Positions 27,733 through 37,931 of a stretch of DNA of 64,000 nucleotides are shown piece after piece; position 1 is the stretch's first letter; every line of letters begins with the position of its first letter. A program made the position numbers and the translations under genes. The notes beneath the pieces are model-generated. The model worked only from the letters and a program-made list of their open reading frames with translations, was not told the DNA's origin and made no database searches. Source of the stretch: Gymnodinialimonas phycosphaerae (GTDB lineage: Bacteria > Pseudomonadota > Alphaproteobacteria > Rhodobacterales > Rhodobacteraceae); assembly GCF_019195455.1 (NCBI RefSeq), contig NZ_JAIMBW010000001.1, positions 3,810,001 through 3,874,000 on the forward strand. The letters run 5' to 3'.

Positions 27733-27932
27733 TGCGCGCCCAGTTTCATGTCAGGGGAATAGGGGGCGTCGATGTCCTTCACCACGGCCTGTCCGCAGCG
27801 CATTACACCGCGGGCCGCATCGAAGGACATGGTGGGCGATCCGTGAAGGACCCACCCCTTGGCCAAGGCCTCGGACACTTTGTGGCAGAACGCCGAGGTG
27901 TCATCCTCGGTCAGGAGTCGGTAGATCTGCAT
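27729..27932 (-). CDS. DUF1737 protein
   Basis: A 67-residue soluble protein with YRLLTEDDTSAFCHKVSEAL and GWVLHGSPTMSFD, the DUF1737 signature. Function unknown in the family. It is embedded between NnrU and mch (overlapping mch by 4 bp), so it is part of the ethylmalonyl-CoA pathway transcript. Confidence 0.85.
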   Translation of the reverse strand: MQIYRLLTEDDTSAFCHKVSEALAKGWVLHGSPTMSFDAARGVMRCGQAVVKDIDAPYSPDMKLGAQ

Positions 27933-27935
27933 TGC

Positions 27936-28490
27936 TTATCCCCAGGGTTGATAGCCGAGCCAGTAGTGGATGAGCATGACGACCACGATGACCACGACGG
28001 TGGCGACGATGGCGGTGATCTCTTTCTTGATCGGCACGGGGTGGGGCGGCGTCCACGGCTCCCCCATCCGCTTGAGGATGATGACCTCTGCCACGGCCCA
28101 TGCGAGCAGCCCGCCGAACAGCACGAAGGACGCTAGGTCGCCGTTCACCAACAGGTGCGCCACGGCCCAGATCTTGAACCCCGTCAGTTGCGGATTTTTC
28201 ACCTTTGTGGTGATCCACGTCTTCGCGCCGGAGGCCGCGTAAAGGTAAAAGGCGAAGACCATCAACAGGTTATTGATACCCACCAGCGCAGGCGTGCGGC
28301 CCCACCAGAACGGGCCATAGGCACCACGATAGCCCACGACCATAAGTACGATGGAGACGACGATAAGGCCCGCAACGATGCCCTTGCCCTTGTCACCAAG
28401 CCTTGCGCGGCTGTCGGGGGCGAGGCGTTTCCAGAAGTGCGCGCCGGACCAGAGCAGGAGCCCTGCGATAAGTAGGATCCAGGACATCAT
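27936..28490 (-). CDS. NnrU family membrane protein
   Basis: A 184-residue protein with five or six transmembrane helices. The opening LLLWSGAHFWKRLAPDSR and the AVAHLLVNGDLASFVLFGG block are typical of NnrU, first seen near nitrite/nitric oxide reduction genes and common in Rhodobacterales near mcl and mch. Its ATGATG start overlaps the end of the malyl-CoA thioesterase gene by 4 bp. Exact role unknown. Confidence 0.88.
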   Translation of the reverse strand: MMSWILLIAGLLLWSGAHFWKRLAPDSRARLGDKGKGIVAGLIVVSIVLMVVGYRGAYGPFWWGRTPALVGINNLLMVFAFYLYAASGAKTWITTKVKNPQLTGFKIWAVAHLLVNGDLASFVLFGGLLAWAVAEVIILKRMGEPWTPPHPVPIKKEITAIVATVVVIVVVMLIHYWLGYQPWG

Positions 28491-29344
28491 GCGGCCTCCA
28501 ATGCGGCAATGGCGTCGGCCTTGGCGAGGGTCGCCCGGGCGGTTTCGACGTGCAGGTTCTCGACGATCTTGCCGTCCACGACGGCCACAGCTTCGCCCTT
28601 GGCAAGCGCGGCAACATAGGCGTCGATCTGGCGGCGGGCGAGGTCGATATCCTCGGCCGTGGGCCCGAAGGCCGCGTTGGCGATGGCGACTTGCGCCGGG
28701 TGAATCAGGGTCTTGCCGTCGAAGCCGAAATCGCGGCCCTGTTGGCATTCCGCGCGCAGGCCGTCTTCATCCTTGAAAGCATTGTAGACGCCATCGATGC
28801 AGAGGATGCCATGGGTGCGGGCGGCCAGAACGCATAGCTGAAGCGACATCATCATCGCGTCACGGGTCCGCGCGCCCAGGTCTTTGGCAAGGTCATTGGT
28901 GCCCATCACGAAGCCCGCCATGCGCGGGGCGCTTGCGATCTCGGCGGCGTTGAGGATGCCCTGGGGCGTTTCCATCATCGCCCAGATCCGGGTGTCTTGG
29001 GTCTTGGGATTCGCATCGAGCAGGGCGGCGAGCGCCTCGATATCCCGCGCGCTGTTGACCTTGGGCAGCAGCACGGCCTGGGGCGCGGCCTCGGCCAGGG
29101 TGGCCAGATCATCGGCGCCCCATGGGGTATCGAAGCCATTGATGCGGGTGATTTGCAGACGCGCGCCGTAGCCGCCGTCTTGCAGCGCGGTCTTCAGGGT
29201 GTCTCGCGCGGCGGGCTTCTCATCTGCGGCGACGGCATCTTCGAGATCGAAGATGATCGCATCGGTGGGAATCGTCTTCGCTTTCTCCAACGCGCGGGTG
29301 CGGGAGGCGGGAATATACAGGACGGATCGGCAGGGCTGTGTCAT
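28487..29344 (-). CDS. mcl2: CoA-ester lyase family, probable (3S)-malyl-CoA thioesterase
   Basis: A 285-residue HpcH/HpaI-CitE family enzyme. RSVLYIPASRTRALEKA binds CoA/phosphate, and IFDLEDAV, LPKVNS, METPQGI and GTNDLAKDL are the Mg2+ and substrate loops. The length (about 285, versus about 318 for malyl-CoA lyase Mcl1) and linkage to mch suggest (3S)-malyl-CoA thioesterase, which hydrolyses malyl-CoA to malate at the end of the ethylmalonyl-CoA pathway. A lyase activity cannot be excluded. First gene of the operon with NnrU, DUF1737 and mch; a TTGTTGCGC element lies 86 bp upstream. Confidence 0.82.
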   Translation of the reverse strand: MTQPCRSVLYIPASRTRALEKAKTIPTDAIIFDLEDAVAADEKPAARDTLKTALQDGGYGARLQITRINGFDTPWGADDLATLAEAAPQAVLLPKVNSARDIEALAALLDANPKTQDTRIWAMMETPQGILNAAEIASAPRMAGFVMGTNDLAKDLGARTRDAMMMSLQLCVLAARTHGILCIDGVYNAFKDEDGLRAECQQGRDFGFDGKTLIHPAQVAIANAAFGPTAEDIDLARRQIDAYVAALAKGEAVAVVDGKIVENLHVETARATLAKADAIAALEAA

Positions 29345-29429
29345 CGGGCACCGCGAGTTGCTTGATTTGGCCCTTTTGGGACCACATGGCCAAGGGAAAC
29401 GCAAGGGTCTTGCTGCAACGCAGAATGTC

Positions 29430-29438
29430 GCGCAACAA
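29430..29438 (-). promoter_or_regulatory. TTGTTGCGC element upstream of the mcl2-mch operon
   Basis: In the gene direction, TTGTTGCGCGAC, almost the same as TTATTGCGCGAC at ccr. Additional TTGC halves (CGTTGCGAAA, CGTTGCAGCA) flank it. It lies 86 bp before the ATG. Confidence 0.5.
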
Positions 29439-29609
29439 AATTTCGCAACGATTTTACCGGATATTAACCCCGATCCCGCAAAGTCGACCCGCAGGCACCC
29501 GACCAGAGGTGCAGCGCGATTGGAGGGAGGTCCACCTGGACCGGGTCGCTTCACGCACGCAATGCTTACCGCACGCAACGGCGTCCCGCTTTGAAAAGGG
29601 ACGAACGCT

Positions 29610-29942
29610 ATGAAAAGAATCGCATCCAATACCAAATTCGCCCTGGGCGCCTGGGTTGTTCTGGCCGTTTTGACGGCCATGCCCGCAAATGCCCAAAATC
29701 GAGGCCTTCAAATGCTCTGCGCGGATCGCAGCATCATCGTGGGCGAGTTGACCGGTCGCTACGGCGAGCAGGTTCACGGCATGGGATTGGCGCATCAGAA
29801 CCGCATCGTGGAGGTCTATGTTTCAGAAGAAACAGGGTCTTGGACGATCACCGTGACCTCGGCGGATGGCACCACATGCCTGATGGCGGCGGGTCAGCAT
29901 TTCGCCCAGATGCCCCCGGCGATACCCGGCGAAGACCTGTAA
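29610..29942 (+). CDS. hypothetical secreted protein
   Basis: Encodes 110 residues with a signal peptide (about 1-29, cleavage after ANA) and a small mature domain with two cysteines (QMLCADR, GTTCLMAA), probably joined in a disulfide. AAAAGGGA precedes the ATG. It lies divergent from the mcl2 operon and 116 bp upstream of mdh. No family recognised; the mature part resembles small periplasmic proteins annotated only as hypothetical in roseobacters. Confidence 0.65.
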   Translation: MKRIASNTKFALGAWVVLAVLTAMPANAQNRGLQMLCADRSIIVGELTGRYGEQVHGMGLAHQNRIVEVYVSEETGSWTITVTSADGTTCLMAAGQHFAQMPPAIPGEDL

Positions 29943-30055
29943 CAAACCCCTCGGATCGTCGGGTTGGGGCTATCCGCCGCGCACAGTCTCCTTGCGCCTG
30001 AGCCGTGCTGGGTCTACCCCTCCGCCCGACAAAACTCTGAATCCGAGGATCTTGA

Positions 30056-31021
<966 letters not shown>

Positions 31022-31043
31022 GCCGTTTCGACTTGAGCCAAGG

Positions 31044-31073
31044 GGGTCGGGTGCGTGCATCCGGCCCTTTTTT
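31044..31073 (+). terminator. terminator of mdh
   Basis: A 10-bp stem with two G-U pairs (GGGTCGGGTG / CATCCGGCCC), a CGTG loop and six T residues; it starts 22 bp after the stop codon. Confidence 0.88.
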
Positions 31074-31152
31074 GTGCGCTTTTCCCAAAACCCTTGCGGG
31101 TCTGGGGCGAAGTTGATTCAATCGCGCAAAATAACGCGAAAGAGGCAGCACC

Positions 31153-31611
31153 TTGGGCAAGCGGATCATCACCTACGGAACGTTCGACCTGTTCCACATC
31201 GGCCATGTGCGGCTGCTCAAGCGGTTGGCGGCCTTGGGTGATCACCTGACGGTCTGTGTGTCTTCGGATGAATTCAACGCCATCAAGGGCAAGAAAACTG
31301 TGATCCCTTACGCGCAACGGGCCGAGATCGTGGGCGCGTGTCGCTACGTGGACAACGTGCTGCCCGAACATGACTGGGACCAGAAGCGCGACGACATCGT
31401 GCGCGAAAAGATCGACATTTTCGCCATGGGCGACGATTGGAGCGGCAAGTTCAACGACCTTGGCGACCTGTGCGAGGTCTTCTACTTGCCCCGCACCGAG
31501 GACGTGTCCTCGACGTCGCTCAAGGCCTTCATGGAAGCGCTGCGCGATGAGCAGTTGAAAGAGGTCAAGCATTTGATCGAGACGCTGAACAGCAAAGCCG
31601 CGGGGCTCTGA
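31153..31611 (+). CDS. glycerol-3-phosphate cytidylyltransferase-like nucleotidyltransferase
   Basis: A 152-residue member of the TagD-like nucleotidylyltransferases: TYGTFDLFHIGHVRLLKR carries the HxGH motif, VCVSSDEFN and the YAQRAEIV loop follow, and EDVSSTSLK is the C-terminal ISTTxI-like nucleotide block. The reaction would be CTP plus glycerol-3-phosphate giving CDP-glycerol. Start is TTG at 31153 (MGKRIITYGT); AGAGG precedes it. Next gene, 3 bp on, is LicD-like, so the pair probably makes a glycerol- or choline-phosphate decorated surface polymer. Confidence 0.85.
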   Translation: MGKRIITYGTFDLFHIGHVRLLKRLAALGDHLTVCVSSDEFNAIKGKKTVIPYAQRAEIVGACRYVDNVLPEHDWDQKRDDIVREKIDIFAMGDDWSGKFNDLGDLCEVFYLPRTEDVSSTSLKAFMEALRDEQLKEVKHLIETLNSKAAGL

Positions 31612-31614
31612 ACG

Positions 31615-32496
31615 ATGGACAGTACCCAATTGATTGACACGGTGTGGGACAGGGTTCGGGGCGACAAGATCCCGAAGGACGATTGGCAAAAGATGCACGA
31701 AGCGCTGGAGGCCGTGCGTGACCCCCGCGACCCGAAATGGGTGCAGGCGTGGATCGCGTTGAACTGCGCCACGCGGCAAAAGGCTTTTGCCACCCAACGG
31801 CTGATGTCGCGGTATTCCAAGCAGTGCCTCAAGCGCGACGCGATGGATGAATTCAACGAATTTCTCCGGTATTTGCAGGACGATCTGGGCTTCTACCTGC
31901 CCAACGGCAGCGCCTACACCGAAAGTTTCCGAACGGCGGATGTAGAGGCGGTGATCGCCAAGTGCAGCGACTTGGCCGACCAGTTGGCCGAGCTGGATCT
32001 AGAGGTCTTCGCGAACTCCGGCACGCTTCTGGGGATCGTGCGCGAAGGCACCCTTCTGGAGCATGACAACGACATCGATCTGGGTGTCCTGCTGGAGGCG
32101 CGCACGGAAAAGGACGCGGCGACGGAGTGGCTGGCGCTGTGCGATCGGCTGATCAAGGACGGCGTCGCGGTGGAGCGGTCTTCCTGGAGCAAGGTGACGC
32201 TGAAGTTGCAGAAAATCGGCATCTTCGGGGTGGACCTGTTCCCGGCCTGGATCGACGGCGACGACAAGTTGTACGTCTACCCGCACACCTTTGGGGCGAT
32301 GACGCGGCCGCAGCTTCTGCCCTACACCCGCCACGCGGCCACCGGCCTGTGCCTGCCCGCCGATGCAGAGGCGATGCTGGTGTGCAATTACGGCACCGAT
32401 TGGCGCGTGCCCAATGCCGGGTGGACCTTTGGCTGGAAGACCGCGAATGAGAACTTCGCGGGTTTTCTGGATGAGGTCGAAAAGGCGATTGGTTAG
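31615..32496 (+). CDS. LicD-like phosphotransferase
   Basis: A 293-residue protein. Residues about 110-160 hold the LicD signature, FANSGTLLGIVREGTLLEHD followed by NDIDLGV, whose acidic residues bind metal in nucleotidyltransferase-fold transferases of phosphocholine or other polyol phosphates. The N-terminal 100 residues are helical and unmatched. It starts 3 bp after the cytidylyltransferase gene and is convergent with the glycosyltransferase gene 9 bp beyond its stop. A role in attaching the CDP-linked group to a glycan is likely but inferred. Confidence 0.75.
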   Translation: MDSTQLIDTVWDRVRGDKIPKDDWQKMHEALEAVRDPRDPKWVQAWIALNCATRQKAFATQRLMSRYSKQCLKRDAMDEFNEFLRYLQDDLGFYLPNGSAYTESFRTADVEAVIAKCSDLADQLAELDLEVFANSGTLLGIVREGTLLEHDNDIDLGVLLEARTEKDAATEWLALCDRLIKDGVAVERSSWSKVTLKLQKIGIFGVDLFPAWIDGDDKLYVYPHTFGAMTRPQLLPYTRHAATGLCLPADAEAMLVCNYGTDWRVPNAGWTFGWKTANENFAGFLDEVEKAIG

Positions 32497-32505
32497 GGGG
32501 CGGGC

Positions 32506-33535
32506 TTAAATCACGCCATTCTTGCGCGCTTTGCGCAGCCATTTGTCGACCTTCGGTCGCAACAGCGCATCGAAGTATTCTGGGCTGAGGTGCACCGTTT
32601 GCCCTGGAAACGCGGCAGCCAGCGCAGGCCCAAGGTCATATCGATCCCTTGTGATATGGCCGTTGTCTTCCAGCGCCTCGATCTCGGTTGGGTGATATCC
32701 GGTGAGCTGCTCGTAAGGCGCGCGTAGTGCGTCCGCATCGTTCACACAGCCAAGGATCTCGCGCCATTGCGCGATGCGGAAGGGGGGGTAGCTGCGCCAG
32801 GAATTCCGGAGAGTTGGCGGCCTGTCGCACGAACTTGGCCGCCCAATGCAGCGGGGTCAGCCCGTCGAAATGCGCCAGCTCGATCTGGTCGGCGGGGTAA
32901 TGTGGCGGCACCACGCGGTCCTTGATGTGCCCGTGGCGGGGCACGTGGATGCCGATGTTCATGCCAATCCGCGTGCGCACGAACGGCTTGCCTGCCGCGT
33001 GCCCCGTAAACCCGAAGGGCGCAAGCTCCGAGGTGCGTAGGGGTGTGTCCTCGCGGCCCTGATAGTGAACCTTGAAGACGCCATCGAAAATCGTCGTTTG
33101 CCGTGCGCTCTTTATCGTCGTGCGTTCGAGGTTGAAGACCTTCATCCATGTCGCCGCCTCGGGGATCTCGGACAATTGCAGCGCCACATCCGAGCCGGGG
33201 CGCAGAAATTCGTCGGCATCGCAGCTAAGCAGAAAGTCGACGTTGCACCGGGCCTGGGCCCGCGTTGCGTTGATCGACTGGCGGTTGTTTTGCCGCCGTG
33301 GGCGGCGCGGCGCGGCGGTGGCCCAATAGACCCGATCGCAGCGAGTGACATGGGCCGGGGGGATCCAGTCGAGGGTATCGGCCGCCGGATCATAGGGATC
33401 ATCGAAGTAGAGGCGGATTTCCCGCGCCCCCAAAGCCAGGTGATGGGCCACGAAAGCCAGGACAAGGGGCGCCGGTTCCGCGATGGTGGCGACAATGCCC
33501 CATGTCGGTGTGCGCTTGGGCTGTGGCTTTGACAT
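32506..33535 (-). pseudogene. glycosyltransferase family 2-type gene with a frameshift at a C7 run
   Basis: From ATG 33535 the frame encodes a GT-A-like glycosyltransferase: IVATIAEPAPLVLAFVAHH, FLLSCDADEFL (DxD region) and HYPADQIELAHF. After a run of seven C on the coding strand (32782-32788), the frame turns into low-complexity Arg-rich sequence. The original reading resumes one frame over (IAQWREILG, then ADALRAPYEQL to KWLRKARKNGVI, stop 32506). Removing one C restores a continuous 342-residue protein. So the gene is frameshifted, phase-variable, or misread. It belongs with the polymer genes next to it. Confidence 0.72.
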
Positions 33536-33645
33536 TGCGCGCTGTTCGCCGCTTTGTATCCGGTCGCTCGAAGCTTGCGCCGGATCAGGGGTGCCGCAAG
33601 GGAAAGCGGTGAGTCGGGGTAGGGTAAGGGGATTCCCACAATATT

Positions 33646-33676
33646 TGTGATCACACTTTTTTTGCCTGTGATCACA
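33646..33676. promoter_or_regulatory. paired TGTGATCACA operators upstream of sucC
   Basis: Two identical perfect palindromes at 33646-33655 and 33667-33676, again 21 bp apart. Together they make a larger inverted repeat, TTTGTGATCACA...TGTGATCACAAA. They lie 111-141 bp before the sucC ATG. The same pair and spacing is found at sdhC. Confidence 0.72.
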
Positions 33677-33786
33677 AATGTCGGATTTTGCCGCAAATCC
33701 TATTGAATAGGGCACTTTACCGTTCCATTGCCCGCGTGGGTTGTGTTTACGTCAGACGACCATGACCAAATGAACGGACCTTTTTC

Positions 33787-34980
33787 ATGAACATTCATGA
33801 GTACCAGGCGAAAGCCCTCCTCGCGCAATATGGCGCTCCGGTGTCTGATGGACGCGTTGTCCTGAGGGCGGAAGAAGCCAAGACGGCGGCGGGCGAAATG
33901 GACGGGCCTTTGTGGGTCGTGAAAGCACAAATCCACGCGGGCGGACGCGGCAAAGGCAAATTCAAGGAAGCCGACGCCGGTGAAGCTGGCGGTGTGCGCC
34001 TTGCGAAATCGGCGCAGGAAGCGGCCGATGAGGCCAAGAAGATGCTTGGCCGCACTCTGGTGACGCACCAGACCGGGCCCGCAGGCAAACAGGTCAATCG
34101 CATCTACATCGAAGACGGGTCCGGCATCGAGACCGAGATGTACCTGGCGCTTCTGGTGGATCGCCAGACCAGCCGCATCAGCTTTGTCTGCTCGACCGAG
34201 GGCGGCATGGACATCGAAGAAGTCGCTGCCGCGACGCCTGAAAAGATCCTGAGCTTCTCTGTCGATCCCGCGACAGGCTACCAGCCGTTCCATGGCCGCC
34301 GTGTCGCCTTCTCGCTGGGGCTGAAAGGCCAGCAGGTCAAGCAATGCGTCAAGCTGATGGGGCAACTCTTCAAGGCCTTCCAGGAGAAGGACATGGAGAT
34401 GCTGGAGATCAACCCGCTGATCGTGACCGACAGCGGGGACCTGAAAGTTCTTGATGCCAAGGTCAGCTTTGACGGCAACGCCGTCTACCGCCACGCCGAT
34501 GTGGCCAGCTTGCGCGATGAAACGGAAGAGGATGCCAAGGAATTGGCGGCCTCCAAGTTCGACCTCAACTATATCGCTTTGGACGGTGAGATCGGCTGCA
34601 TGGTCAACGGCGCGGGCCTTGCCATGGCGACGATGGACATCATCAAGCTTTACGGTGCTGAGCCCGCCAACTTCCTTGACGTGGGCGGTGGCGCCACGAA
34701 GGAGAAGGTTACAGAGGCATTCAAGATCATCACCTCGGACCCGCAGGTGAAGGGCATTTTCGTCAACATCTTCGGTGGGATCATGCGCTGCGATATCATC
34801 GCCGAAGGCGTGATCGCGGCGGTGAAAGAGGTGGGTCTTCAGATGCCGCTGGTCGTGCGCCTGGAAGGCACCAACGTCGAGAAGGGCAAGGAGATCATCA
34901 ACAACTCCGGCCTTGATGTGATCGCGGCGGATGACCTGAAGGACGGCGCGCAGAAGATCGTGAAGGCTGTGAAAGGCTGA
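33787..34980 (+). CDS. sucC: succinyl-CoA synthetase (ADP-forming) beta subunit
   Basis: Forms succinate and ATP (or GTP) from succinyl-CoA with SucD. The 397-residue protein begins [18 protein letters not shown], with the ATP-grasp domain ([15 protein letters not shown]) in the N-terminal half and the CoA-ligase fold with [12 protein letters not shown] and [10 protein letters not shown] in the C-terminal half. First gene of a long plus-strand TCA gene cluster. Three unrelated genes separate it from sucD, which is unusual. Confidence 0.97.
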   Translation: MNIHEYQAKALLAQYGAPVSDGRVVLRAEEAKTAAGEMDGPLWVVKAQIHAGGRGKGKFKEADAGEAGGVRLAKSAQEAADEAKKMLGRTLVTHQTGPAGKQVNRIYIEDGSGIETEMYLALLVDRQTSRISFVCSTEGGMDIEEVAAATPEKILSFSVDPATGYQPFHGRRVAFSLGLKGQQVKQCVKLMGQLFKAFQEKDMEMLEINPLIVTDSGDLKVLDAKVSFDGNAVYRHADVASLRDETEEDAKELAASKFDLNYIALDGEIGCMVNGAGLAMATMDIIKLYGAEPANFLDVGGGATKEKVTEAFKIITSDPQVKGIFVNIFGGIMRCDIIAEGVIAAVKEVGLQMPLVVRLEGTNVEKGKEIINNSGLDVIAADDLKDGAQKIVKAVKG

Positions 34981-34984
34981 CACG

Positions 34985-35431
34985 ATGGCGTTGCCACGTC
35001 TCAACTTCCTGAGTGCAAAGCGGGTCGCCATGGCGGCCTGCGTCAGCGCGGCGGCAAGCCCCGCCGCGGCGCAAGCGCCGTCGGTGGGGTCGGTCATCGC
35101 CGACCCGGTGGTGCTGGGGCGGATGTTTGCGAACGTCTGCGTGGCGGCGACGGATGCGCCGAGGGTGGAGGCGTCATTGGACGCGGTCGGCATGGTCCCC
35201 AGCCCCGAGACGGGGACATATTTCCACCAGCTTTTCGACTTGTCGGTGAGCCCCACGGGCGGCGGATGCTCGATGGTGTTTGTGACGGACCTGGACGACG
35301 ACGCAGCGATGGCAGCGTTTGAGGCGTCGATGGTGCAGGCGGTTGGCGCCCACGTGCCGACGTTCGCGATGAACGTTCGTGAAACCGGCGGCGAAAGCTA
35401 TGTGCGCGCCCGGATCGAGGTGTCGTGGTGA
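34985..35431 (+). CDS. hypothetical secreted protein between sucC and sucD
   Basis: Encodes 148 residues with a signal peptide (about 1-29, cleavage after AAA or AQA) and a mature domain with two cysteines (NVCVAAT, GGCSMVF). It starts 4 bp after the sucC stop and overlaps the methyltransferase gene by 4 bp (GTGA), so it is in the suc operon. No family recognised. It resembles in size and style the secreted proteins at 36249 and 39510. Confidence 0.65.
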   Translation: MALPRLNFLSAKRVAMAACVSAAASPAAAQAPSVGSVIADPVVLGRMFANVCVAATDAPRVEASLDAVGMVPSPETGTYFHQLFDLSVSPTGGGCSMVFVTDLDDDAAMAAFEASMVQAVGAHVPTFAMNVRETGGESYVRARIEVSW

Positions 35432-36252
35432 GCGCGACGCACTCCCATAGGCAGGCCATGGCGCCAGCGACGCGGCCCTGTCCCAATTGCGCGGCAGAGG
35501 ACCCGGCGGACTACCCTGATTTGCACCGGGACGACTGGCGCATGGGGCAATGCCGCAACTGTGACCTTGTCTATTTGTTGAACCCGCCGGGCTACGAGGC
35601 TTTGGTCGAGGACTTCGCCTGGGAGAAGACCTGGGTTTTCGAGAAGGCCGCACGGCTGGAGGCCCGCCCGCTGATGCAGCGCGCTGACCTGGCGACGCGT
35701 TGGCGTCACAAGATCGGGCGCAAGCCCGATGCGGTGCGCTATGCGGAGTGGTTTGGCAGCGGCAACCTGCTGAACGTGGGATGTGCGGGCGCAAGCGCGC
35801 AGTTCCCCGGTTTCACCCAATACGGGATCGAGATTTCGGCGGAATTGGCCGAGCTGGCGAACACCAACCTTGCCCCCCACGGCGGATATTGCATCCACGG
35901 CCCCGGCGCACAGGCGATCCGAGAATTCCCCGACGCGATGTTCGACGGGATCATCCTACGCTCCTATCTGGAGCATGAGGAACACCCCCGTCCGGTGCTG
36001 GAACAGGCCGCTCGCATCCTCAAGCCCGGGGGCCGCGCCTATGTGCGGGTGCCGAATTTCGGCAGCCTTGGCAAACGGATCTTCGGGCGCAATTGGGTGG
36101 GCCTGCGGTATCCCGATCATGTGCAGTATTTCACCTTGGCCACTCTGCGTGACCTCGCGGAGCGTACCGGGTTTACGGTGCGGCTGCTGAACCCGCTGCG
36201 CCTGCCGATGGACGACAACATCAATGCCCTCTTCGAGAGGCGCGCCACATGA
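35428..36252 (+). CDS. class I SAM-dependent methyltransferase with N-terminal zinc ribbon
   Basis: A 274-residue protein. An N-terminal CPNC...CRNC pair (about residues 18-45) forms a zinc ribbon. A Rossmann methyltransferase follows, with NLLNVGCAGASAQ (SAM loop), a GIILRSYLEHEEHP block and LKPGGRAYVRVPN. Such proteins often methylate sugars in glycan or nucleotide-sugar pathways. Start is probably GTG 35428 overlapping the previous stop; ATG 35458 would also keep the ribbon. Context in the suc operon is unexplained. Confidence 0.78.
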   Translation: MSATHSHRQAMAPATRPCPNCAAEDPADYPDLHRDDWRMGQCRNCDLVYLLNPPGYEALVEDFAWEKTWVFEKAARLEARPLMQRADLATRWRHKIGRKPDAVRYAEWFGSGNLLNVGCAGASAQFPGFTQYGIEISAELAELANTNLAPHGGYCIHGPGAQAIREFPDAMFDGIILRSYLEHEEHPRPVLEQAARILKPGGRAYVRVPNFGSLGKRIFGRNWVGLRYPDHVQYFTLATLRDLAERTGFTVRLLNPLRLPMDDNINALFERRAT

Positions 36253-36800
36253 TGGACCCGAACCGCAAAAGCGCCCTGTGGGGCGCGCTGAAACTGGTCG
36301 GCGCCGTCGGGCTGATTGCCCTGGCGGGCTGCCGTGTGGAGGCCCAAGATGCCACCGTCCCGCAAGCAGGCAGCGCGGCTTTCGCGGGCCATTGTTTCAG
36401 TCCTTTCATGACCGCCGCGCGCGCGCAGGAGGTCTTGGCATCGCCTGGCGTGCGGGTGGATTTTTATGATCTTGACCCGTTCTCCCGGGTCGAACCCAGC
36501 CCCGTGACAGGCCGCGCGGCGACCCCGGGCACGGACCGCCGCTGTGAGGTGGCCTTTGACGGCGATCACGCAGAGCTGACAACAAGCGCCGCCGTGGCGG
36601 GGTTGGAGATGGAAGGGATCGACAACGTCGCCCCGGTGCCCGACCGCTACGCGCATACGGACGGCACGGCCCTTCTGGGCGCGCGCTTCCTTAACCCGCG
36701 CCGCGTCGCGGTCGTCCATGTGGGCACCCGCTCCGGTCCAAACGGCATCGAGACGTTCCTGATGGTCGAGCGGATGACCCCGCTTGAGCCCGTCCAATGA
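36249..36800 (+). CDS. hypothetical lipoprotein
   Basis: Encodes 183 residues with a lipoprotein-like signal (helix about 14-27, lipobox LAGC) followed by a mature domain with two other cysteines (GHCFSPF, DRRCEVAF). It overlaps the methyltransferase gene by ATGA. Sequence blocks such as AAFAGHCFSPFMTA and the two-Cys layout recall other short secreted proteins in this operon. Function unknown. The next 246 bp before sucD contain no convincing gene. Confidence 0.65.
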   Translation: MMDPNRKSALWGALKLVGAVGLIALAGCRVEAQDATVPQAGSAAFAGHCFSPFMTAARAQEVLASPGVRVDFYDLDPFSRVEPSPVTGRAATPGTDRRCEVAFDGDHAELTTSAAVAGLEMEGIDNVAPVPDRYAHTDGTALLGARFLNPRRVAVVHVGTRSGPNGIETFLMVERMTPLEPVQ

Positions 36801-37046
36801 CGGGCCGTGACGCATATGATGTGGCTTCGGCCCGGCCAGCGGACACAACGGCGTCTTGCATTCGGCTGAGGGCGTCTGGTCGCCCGGAGCAGCTTTGTCG
36901 CCCCGCCGCCCCGCGCGCGCGTTTTCACGCGGCGCAATCAGGCGCGCAATCGCCTCATGCATTCCATCGCCCATGGCGGTCTGGCCCAACTGCCCGACCG
37001 AACCCCATGACCCATTCTCTATCCCAAACGACCACAGGAGGCCCCG

Positions 37047-37928
37047 ATGGCCGTACTCGTTGACGAAAATACCAAGGTGATCTGCCAAGGTTTCACCGGA
37101 TCCCAAGGCACGTTCCATTCGGAACAGGCGATTGCCTATGGCACCAAGATGGTCGGCGGCGTCACCCCCGGCAAAGGTGGCATGACGCACCTGGATCTGC
37201 CCGTGTTCAACTCGGTCCATGAGGCCAAGCACGTGACCGAAGCCAACGCCTCGGTGATCTATGTGCCGCCGCCCTTCGCCGCTGATTCCATCCTTGAGGC
37301 GATCGATGCCGAGATGGAGCTGATCATCTGCATCACCGAAGGCATTCCGGTGCTCGACATGATGCGCGTGAAGCGCGCGCTGGAGGGGTCTTCGTCGAAG
37401 TTGATCGGCCCCAACTGCCCCGGTGTCATCACGCCGGACGCCTGCAAGATCGGCATCATGCCCGGTCACATCCACAAGCGTGGGTCTTGCGGCGTCGTTT
37501 CGCGCTCGGGCACGCTGACCTATGAGGCCGTGAAGCAAACCACCGATGTGGGTCTGGGCCAGTCCACCTGCGTGGGCATCGGTGGTGACCCGATCAAGGG
37601 GACCGAGCATATCGACGTGCTGGAATGGTTCCTGGCCGATGATGAGACGCAAAGCATCATCATGATCGGTGAGATCGGTGGCAGCGCTGAAGAAGAAGCC
37701 GCACAGTTCCTCGCTGATGAGAAGAAGCGCGGCCGCTGGAAGCCCACGGCGGGCTTCATTGCTGGTCGCACGGCCCCTCCGGGTCGTCGCATGGGTCACG
37801 CCGGTGCAATTGTTGCCGGTGGCAAGGGCGGCGCGGAAGACAAGATCGAAGCGATGAAGTCTGCGGGCATCATCGTGGCCGACAGCCCGGCGACGTTGGG
37901 TGAGGCTGTTGTCGAGGCGATTGGCTAA
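37047..37928 (+). CDS. sucD: succinyl-CoA synthetase (ADP-forming) alpha subunit
   Basis: Partner of SucC. The 293-residue protein has the CoA-binding N-terminal domain ([30 protein letters not shown]) and the ligase domain with the phosphorylated His in [17 protein letters not shown]. The ATG follows GGAGG (about 37037). It starts 246 bp after the inserted lipoprotein gene and is followed after 3 bp by DUF805 genes. Confidence 0.97.
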   Translation: MAVLVDENTKVICQGFTGSQGTFHSEQAIAYGTKMVGGVTPGKGGMTHLDLPVFNSVHEAKHVTEANASVIYVPPPFAADSILEAIDAEMELIICITEGIPVLDMMRVKRALEGSSSKLIGPNCPGVITPDACKIGIMPGHIHKRGSCGVVSRSGTLTYEAVKQTTDVGLGQSTCVGIGGDPIKGTEHIDVLEWFLADDETQSIIMIGEIGGSAEEEAAQFLADEKKRGRWKPTAGFIAGRTAPPGRRMGHAGAIVAGGKGGAEDKIEAMKSAGIIVADSPATLGEAVVEAIG

Positions 37929-37931
37929 GAG

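Noticed and set aside
36797..37063. 88-codon frame between the lipoprotein gene and sucD
   Set aside because: Arg/Pro-rich, runs into the sucD start, no ribosome site or homology visible.
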